Shown here: in pieces, positions 59,066 through 64,000 of the stretch | How positions within the stretch are numbered: position 1 is the stretch's first letter | Layout: each line of letters begins with the position of its first letter | Assembly: GCF_000002875.2 (NCBI RefSeq) | Contig: NC_009387.2 | Location: forward strand, 186,001 to 250,000 | Origin: Leishmania infantum JPCM5 | Lineage: Eukaryota; Euglenozoa; Kinetoplastea; Trypanosomatida; Trypanosomatidae | DNA: 64,000 nt | Direction of reading: 5' to 3' | Translations under genes and position numbers: made by a program | The notes under the pieces: model-generated | Databases searched by the model: none | Seen by the model: the letters and a program-made list of their open reading frames with translations, nothing else | What the model was told of the DNA's origin: nothing

Positions 59066-61609
59066 CTACTTGGTCTCGCCAGGAAGGCTAAACTCTACCG
59101 TGCGGCGCGATGCGCGGGAGCTAGATTTCTTTTCTCTCTGAGCATCAGCAGTGGTGTCCGCGGTAGTGGTGCGCACCTCATCCTGGTTATCCGTACGGCC
59201 ACGCAGACCGGCCACAGGGCCGCTGCCAAAGGCACGAAGCTCATCTGCAAGCGTGCCACTGGGTCTCGCGCCACCAGATTTCGTAGCTGAGCTCCCCCCA
59301 AGTGTACCCGCAGCAAGCGATGTGTCACTACCAACGCTGCGCACATGGCGAGCGGCGCGAGAGCCTCCACCAGCTGCGTGCACGCCATCGACGCGAATGA
59401 AAGCGCGGTTCCCTCGCGACGAGGCGGGGATGGCATCGGGTTTTTCAGCGGCACGGGACCTCCAAAGCGCCGGCATCGATGCGTCCTCGCTGGATGACGC
59501 GAGATCGCCGTCGTGAAGAGGCATGCAGGACCGGCTGGGTGCAATAGAAGAGACCATCGGCGTTGGCAGAAGTGAGTTCGGATGGGGCGCTGTGCCGGGA
59601 GCTGCCTGCGGTCCATCTGCTGCGCGCCGCGGCAGCGAAGCAGGAAACAGCTGAGACGGCTGCGCCGGCAAACTCCACGATACTGGAGGCAAGCCGGCCC
59701 TCTGAGGAACCGTCGACACCTCAGAGCGCCGCAGCGGGGCACCACAGGCTGCGCTGTCCGAGAACGGCTCTGGAATCGGCGCGTGGTTAAGCGAGGAATA
59801 GGACGGAACTTGGCCGCCATCGCGGCGCCACGCATCCGCTGACGCGATGCCATACAACTGTGCCTCTTTCCCGCTCCACGCAGAGCTCTCCAGGTCACCA
59901 CACTCCTCCTCACGCATACGACGGCGATGCGGCGGCGGTGGCGCGGTGCCGCCCAGCGGAAAGACGCCCGTGACGAAGAGCGGCGCGACATAGTGAAACC
60001 CCGGCATCCACGACAGCGCAGACCCGACCGCGTTGTAGCGGGGAATCATGATCGGCTGGCCACCGCCTCCACGGGTGCCGTGAACACCGTCGGGCCCGCG
60101 ACCCTCCGCGCGGTGCCGCGCTCGCGGGGGCTCGTAGAAGTTCCGCCCCTCGCTTAGCGCGGTCGGGGACGCAGGAAACGGCACTTGATCGGAGGTGCCT
60201 ATCGCTCCAGCAGACGCTTGCGGCGGCGCACTGGGAACCGTCGGCGCCACTGGCAGACTACTGGGGCCGCTGATCAGCGCCGCCTCCTTGCCGCTGAGGC
60301 TCTCGTAGGCGCGGCGCCAGAACCAGGAAACGCCGCGCAGAACACCCTGTGCGCCACGATAGAGAGAGCCGCGAGAGGGCATCAGCTCCGTCAGCCCCTC
60401 CACACTGCCGCAACGAGCACGGCTGATAGCCGTGCGACTCGGCGACCCAACACCGTATCGGCGATAATACTCCTCCTCCTGCAGTGTCACTGGAACGTAG
60501 TGGGCGGCGCCCGACACGCTCGCGCGCCGGCGCCGCTCAATGTCTGCGCCCTGCAACAACGGTGGTGAACATCTGTCGGCGGGCGGCGAGCCGGCTGCGG
60601 CGGGGGTAGCGCCTTTATCACGGTCGTACTCACCAGCCCCACCGCAAGCCCATGGCTCTACCACGCTCATTTCCGGCACCACGATGCCGTCCCCACGAGC
60701 CATCGCCACGCGCGCCGCCGCCCAGTCGACCGCGTAGGGACTCTGCGGGCTCAGAATGGCAGCGTACAGACGCGCGGCAGAGCCGCACAGATACGCCGGC
60801 GGCAAGTTCGCTCGAGCGTACGACTCCATGGCGCTGCGTTGCTCCGCGTCATCTGCGACCCTGTCGTTCGGTTTCTGCATCCGCTGACGACGCAGCAGCA
60901 AGTCCACGAGTCGTGGCGTTGTGAGGTAGGTGAGCAACGCTGTGTCCGTATTCTCCGGCCCCAGCACAAACTCCCTGGCCGGGCGGAGGACGAGGTACGG
61001 CGACGATATTGGTGCCGTCGAGGCCGTCGATGCAGAGCCCCGCACTTCCGTCTGCATTGTGTGCAGCACTACTCGGTCGACGCGGGCAATCGCCCGCTGC
61101 GCCGCCTCCACGGTTGAAAATACACACAGCAGTACAGCACTGGTGTAGATGGGGCGCCACGGCATATCGGGGCAGGGGGGGCGGGCAATAAAGTAGAACA
61201 CAGCCGAAAGGGCCCCCTCGCTACTGCTCTGGCCGCCTGCGGTGCGGCTCTTGGCATCGCCGTCGTCGGTCTTGTCAGCAGCCACGTTGTTGAGAGCAAC
61301 GATGGCATCGTGCACATCATGCACCAAGTGTTCGGACTGAAGAAGCCCGAACAGAAAGGCGCTCCTGTCCACAAGGTCTGCAGCGGGGAACGTCACATGT
61401 CCGGCAGGCGGCACCGCTGTCGTTGCAGCCACCGGATCACCTCCGTAACGAAGCGGTGGTGTCACACCCGCGGGCACAGAGTGAGGCGCTATCGAAGCCT
61501 TCGCCTCTCCACCGCTTCTCAGCCCACCCGCACTTGGCCAACCCAGGTCTGCTGCACTTGATGATCTGTACCCGTTGCCGGCAGCGGTTGCATTTGCAGA
61601 AGAAAGCAT
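59066..61609 (-). CDS. Unknown protein (847 aa) with an ordered N-terminal third
   Basis: The first ATG is 61609 (MLSSANATAAGNGYRSSSAA); the open frame further upstream starts only at a GTG. Residues about 80-300 look folded. They include SAFLFGLLQSEHLVHDVHDA, a stretch at about 135-186 whose VLLCVFSTVEAAQRAIARVD loosely resembles an RRM RNP1-helix pattern, then TALLTYLTTPRLVDLLLRRQ and LPPAYLCGSAARLYAAILSP. Beyond about residue 330 the protein is Ser/Pro/Gly-rich, with RRRRASVSG resembling a basophilic kinase site and an island LRGVSWFWRRAYESLSGKEA near 430. The RRM resemblance is weak and lacks a clear RNP2. No firm family. It ends at TAG 59066. Confidence 0.74.
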   Translation of the reverse strand: MLSSANATAAGNGYRSSSAADLGWPSAGGLRSGGEAKASIAPHSVPAGVTPPLRYGGDPVAATTAVPPAGHVTFPAADLVDRSAFLFGLLQSEHLVHDVHDAIVALNNVAADKTDDGDAKSRTAGGQSSSEGALSAVFYFIARPPCPDMPWRPIYTSAVLLCVFSTVEAAQRAIARVDRVVLHTMQTEVRGSASTASTAPISSPYLVLRPAREFVLGPENTDTALLTYLTTPRLVDLLLRRQRMQKPNDRVADDAEQRSAMESYARANLPPAYLCGSAARLYAAILSPQSPYAVDWAAARVAMARGDGIVVPEMSVVEPWACGGAGEYDRDKGATPAAAGSPPADRCSPPLLQGADIERRRRASVSGAAHYVPVTLQEEEYYRRYGVGSPSRTAISRARCGSVEGLTELMPSRGSLYRGAQGVLRGVSWFWRRAYESLSGKEAALISGPSSLPVAPTVPSAPPQASAGAIGTSDQVPFPASPTALSEGRNFYEPPRARHRAEGRGPDGVHGTRGGGGQPIMIPRYNAVGSALSWMPGFHYVAPLFVTGVFPLGGTAPPPPHRRRMREEECGDLESSAWSGKEAQLYGIASADAWRRDGGQVPSYSSLNHAPIPEPFSDSAACGAPLRRSEVSTVPQRAGLPPVSWSLPAQPSQLFPASLPRRAADGPQAAPGTAPHPNSLLPTPMVSSIAPSRSCMPLHDGDLASSSEDASMPALWRSRAAEKPDAIPASSRGNRAFIRVDGVHAAGGGSRAARHVRSVGSDTSLAAGTLGGSSATKSGGARPSGTLADELRAFGSGPVAGLRGRTDNQDEVRTTTADTTADAQREKKSSSRASRRTVEFSLPGETK

Positions 61610-62395
61610 GCCGGGCACGTCTCCGTTTTTCGCAAAGAGCGGAGGAGGCAGGAGCGGGAGGCTGCGGAAGACGATAGGTATGTACAGTGCGCCCCTCTTT
61701 GGTGATCTCACAGGCAAGGCGAACAAAAGCCTCGATGCCAAGCCGTGCAGGGGGAGGGGGGAGAGTGCAGAGGGGGGTGCGTGATAAGCACAAACACACA
61801 AACAAAAAGAATTAAGGCCACCGGCGCTACAGACGACTTTGTGGGCCGATAAGGAAACGGGAAGAGAGACGCGGGCACGATGTTGGGAGACACACACGAT
61901 AGAAAACGATGAGGACGTCACGACCGTGAGCAGACAGATCGCGAGGGAGGGGAGAGAGGCGACGCGGCGGGAGAGCACGAGCTCAGCCAAAGCGGAAGGC
62001 ACTGAGGAAAGACCCACGAGAGACACACACACGCGCGCTGCGGGTGCACTCCTCGAAACGGAGGAGTGCGCTGCTGTAGCAATACTTCACACAAAACATG
62101 CATCCGAAAACTCCGCAGGAACGCCCCTACGTGGTTGTATTGCATACGAGTACTCCTTTTTTTTTCCTCTTTTTTATGAGAGTTGTTTCCTTTTCTTTGC
62201 CCTTCTTCGTTTTTTTTTCTGGTGTGTGTGTGTGTGTGTGTGTGTGCGTGTGTGTGTGCGTGTTGTTGTTGTTGAAAGATACTTGTAATATGTTGAGGGG
62301 AGATGATGCGGCGCACACACGCACACGCATACACAGCGCAACCATCAAAAGACGCCAAAGGGAAGGGAAAGCGTGTCATTCTCGAAAGAGAGCAG
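61610..62395. other. Intergenic DNA upstream of the 847-aa gene
   Basis: T-rich stretch at about 62156-62220 and a (GT)n tract at 62222-62263. On the minus strand these give A-rich and CA-rich sequence that may belong to the 3' end of the transcript carrying the SIDER element. No gene was found. Confidence 0.5.
62222..62263. repeat. (GT)n microsatellite
   Basis: A GT run with GC interruptions follows a T-rich stretch and precedes (GTT)n at 62262-62273. Confidence 0.9.
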
Positions 62396-62850
62396 TTGTT
62401 GTTGCCCCTTCTTTCCCACGCCACCATCCCCCGCACCCAACAGGGGCCACACCACCGCCAGGCCACCGGACCACCACAGGGCCCCATTGCGTGGCGCGAA
62501 GCGGCGCTAGACGCGCACGAAAACACCGCCTACGCACCCACCGGGGCAAGGCCCCTGCCCCAAACCCCACCCACACACACACAGGCCGCCCCACAGCCGC
62601 CCCACCAGCAGGCAGCGCGACGGCCGAGCGGCACGTTTGGGCCGCACGGGCACCCCGCCCACCAAACGGAGGGCGCAAACACGTTCACCGCCGCAGGCCG
62701 CCCCGGCGCAGCACCGCCATTCACGACCCGAACGCCGGCATCCGCGGCGACGGCCAGCCCTGACCCGCCCCCATCTCGTGCGTGCTGGACCCTGTCACAA
62801 CGAGAAGCGGCTCGGCGTTGGAAGGGATAGAGGGGGTGAGGAGATGAGGG
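62396..62850 (-). mobile_element. Probable SIDER2 retroposon (minus orientation)
   Basis: A GC-rich, non-repetitive block of about 450 bases. Near its minus-strand 5' end, at 62798-62782, it reads GTGACAGGGTCCAGCAC. This closely resembles the core GTGCCAGGGTCTAGTAC of the Pr77 signature shared by L1Tc/ingi-clade retroposons and Leishmania SIDERs (recalled from memory). Size, sense orientation relative to transcription, and position in the 3'-flank of an upstream gene all fit SIDER2. SIDER2 elements in 3'-UTRs have been linked to mRNA instability, and the Pr77 region of related elements folds as an HDV-like ribozyme. Exact ends and tail are uncertain. Confidence 0.6.
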
Positions 62851-64000
62851 GAGGAGAGGATGAGGGGCTCCGCTTGGCCTCCTCCCACAGAGTGGGGGTT
62901 CTTGGACCCCCCCGACCACCCCGCACTGAGGCGCTCCCCCCTCCTCACTCTTCCCGTGCCCGTCATCCGGGTGGGGGTGAAACACAAAAAGTTGGGGGAG
63001 GGAAACGAAGCACATGAAGATACCCGTCGCTTCATACATGCAAGACAGAGAAAGATGACGCACTAAAAAAAAAATAATAAAGACAACCCAAAACGACACA
63101 CACACACGCATGCGCACGCGAAAAAAAGAGAGAACGAAAGGTGAAGCGTGGGTGAGGAGTGGAGCCTGCAGCGGGAGACGCGCTGAAGATCGTAGCGCAG
63201 AATGATATGTTTGGAATGAGCGAGAGAAGATAAAGGAGCGCGGGCCAGGGGAGGGGTGGGATGAAGCAGGAAGATCCGATATATATATATATATATATAT
63301 TAATAATAATAATGGAAGGAAACAGGGATTGAGGCACATCGACATGCAAAAGAGGGGAAAAGGGGGGAGGGGGCGATGGAGGTGACGACAAGCAAACGAA
63401 GAGGAGGAGGAGCAGAGGAGGACAGCAAAGCAGAAACATAAAAAAAGGAAAACAAACGAAAGAAATCATCGGCAACAGAGAAAACCAAAAGAGAGGCAGA
63501 GAGAGAGGAAGCCAGACATGATTTTTGTGTACAAGACAGTCGACGAGACCTTTACAAAAAGTGAAGGCCTCCGGCCAGCAAAGACAGCCTGTCGGGGCCT
63601 CCAACGCACATGCCAGTGAAGGCGAGTCACTTATGCGTGCGTTCGTCAGTCGCCGTCTCCCTTTGCGTTCTCTTTTTGGTTCGTAGGTCGTTTTTTTTTT
63701 CGCGTGTGTGTGTGTGTGTGTGTGTCGTTGTTGTTGTGTTGTGTTGTTTTGATTTCAGGTGCAATCCTTCACGGAGAGATGCAGCATATAGGTACGCACA
63801 AGAACGCAGGAAAGGGATGCGGAAACATGGTGGCAAGGCGCAAGACAGGAGGGGGAGGAGGGAGGGACTCGCAATGGAGATGAACAGCTGGAGCTCTACA
63901 GAAAAACAAAGATGACCACATACGAGGAACGCGTGTCGTACACGCCCACCGGAAAAAAAAAGAGGCGCGCGAGCGCGGAAACAAAGACATTCGCCGCAGC
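62851..64000. other. Intergenic DNA at the right edge
   Basis: No gene was found. It contains a small GGGGGT/ACCCCC hairpin (62894-62911), A-rich DNA at about 63062-63130, (AT)n at 63279-63302 followed by (TAA)n, purine-rich DNA, and (GT)n at 63704-63725. The next upstream gene must lie beyond the window. Confidence 0.5.
63279..63313. repeat. (AT)n followed by (TAA)n
   Basis: A run of about 12 AT units passes directly into four TAA/ATA units. It lies in purine-rich spacer. Confidence 0.9.

Noticed and set aside
61610..62032. N-terminal extension of the 847-aa protein
   Set aside because: It begins at GTG, contains no ATG before 61609, and reads like pyrimidine-rich 5'-flank.
62303..62830. 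A 175-codon plus-strand open frame
   Set aside because: It overlaps the probable SIDER2 element. The Pro/His/Gln-rich sequence comes from the element's GC-rich antisense strand.
1..64000. tRNA, rRNA, snRNA or spliced-leader RNA genes
   Set aside because: I looked for GGTTCGA-type T-loops and the conserved spliced-leader exon and saw none with supporting structure. snoRNAs cannot be excluded by eye.

Overview
The window looks like nuclear DNA of a trypanosomatid protozoan, most probably Leishmania or a close relative. Coding density is low, coding sequences are GC-rich and intronless, and intergenic DNA is full of (GT)n/(CA)n, (AT)n and polypurine/polypyrimidine tracts. Proteins are swollen by Ala/Ser/Thr/Gly-rich low complexity. 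Every gene I can support, 13 of 13, lies on the minus strand, as expected for one polycistronic transcription unit running from high to low coordinates. Several start codons are preceded (on the minus strand) by a polypyrimidine tract and an AG, the usual spliced-leader trans-splice acceptor. No tRNA, rRNA, spliced-leader gene, telomere repeat or CRISPR array was seen.

Layout in transcription order: (1) 64.0-61.6 kb is intergenic and holds a probable SIDER2 retroposon (about 62.40-62.85 kb). (2) 61.6-59.1 kb encodes an 847-aa unknown protein. (3) 58.0-57.5 kb encodes a 163-aa conserved-looking small protein. (4) 55.6-54.1 kb encodes a 495-aa multi-pass membrane protein. (5) 52.7-50.1 kb encodes an 863-aa unknown protein. 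(6) 50.1-43.8 kb is a 6.3-kb gap containing a retroposon-like or decayed block (46.2-47.5 kb). (7) 43.8-37.5 kb encodes a 2091-aa largely disordered protein. (8) 35.9-35.4 kb encodes a 170-aa protein that may be mitochondrial. (9) 34.1-31.2 kb encodes a glycerate kinase of the GlxK/GckA type, enlarged to 949 aa. (10) 30.5-27.1 kb encodes a 1125-aa protein with a presequence-like N-terminus. (11) 26.3-25.7 kb encodes an SLX9-like ribosome-biogenesis protein. (12) 24.0-13.3 kb encodes a giant 3583-aa protein of unknown function. (13) 12.0-11.2 kb and 7.0-6.2 kb encode two divergent VDAC-family porins 4.1 kb apart. (14) 4.3-2.5 kb holds an amino-acid permease whose frame is intact but interrupted by a stop codon inside the membrane domain, with a possible second stop nearer the N-terminus. 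(15) 2.4-0 kb has retroposon-like sequence and simple repeats, with no gene.

Trypanosomatid gene order says little about shared function, so I see no metabolic operon. The recognisable genes cover mitochondrial outer-membrane transport, glycerate/3-phosphoglycerate metabolism, small-subunit rRNA maturation and amino-acid uptake. The most notable observations are the nonsense-interrupted permease, the giant disordered proteins with short ordered islands, the SLX9-like assignment, and the SIDER-type elements. I found no sign of a wholly new multi-gene system.
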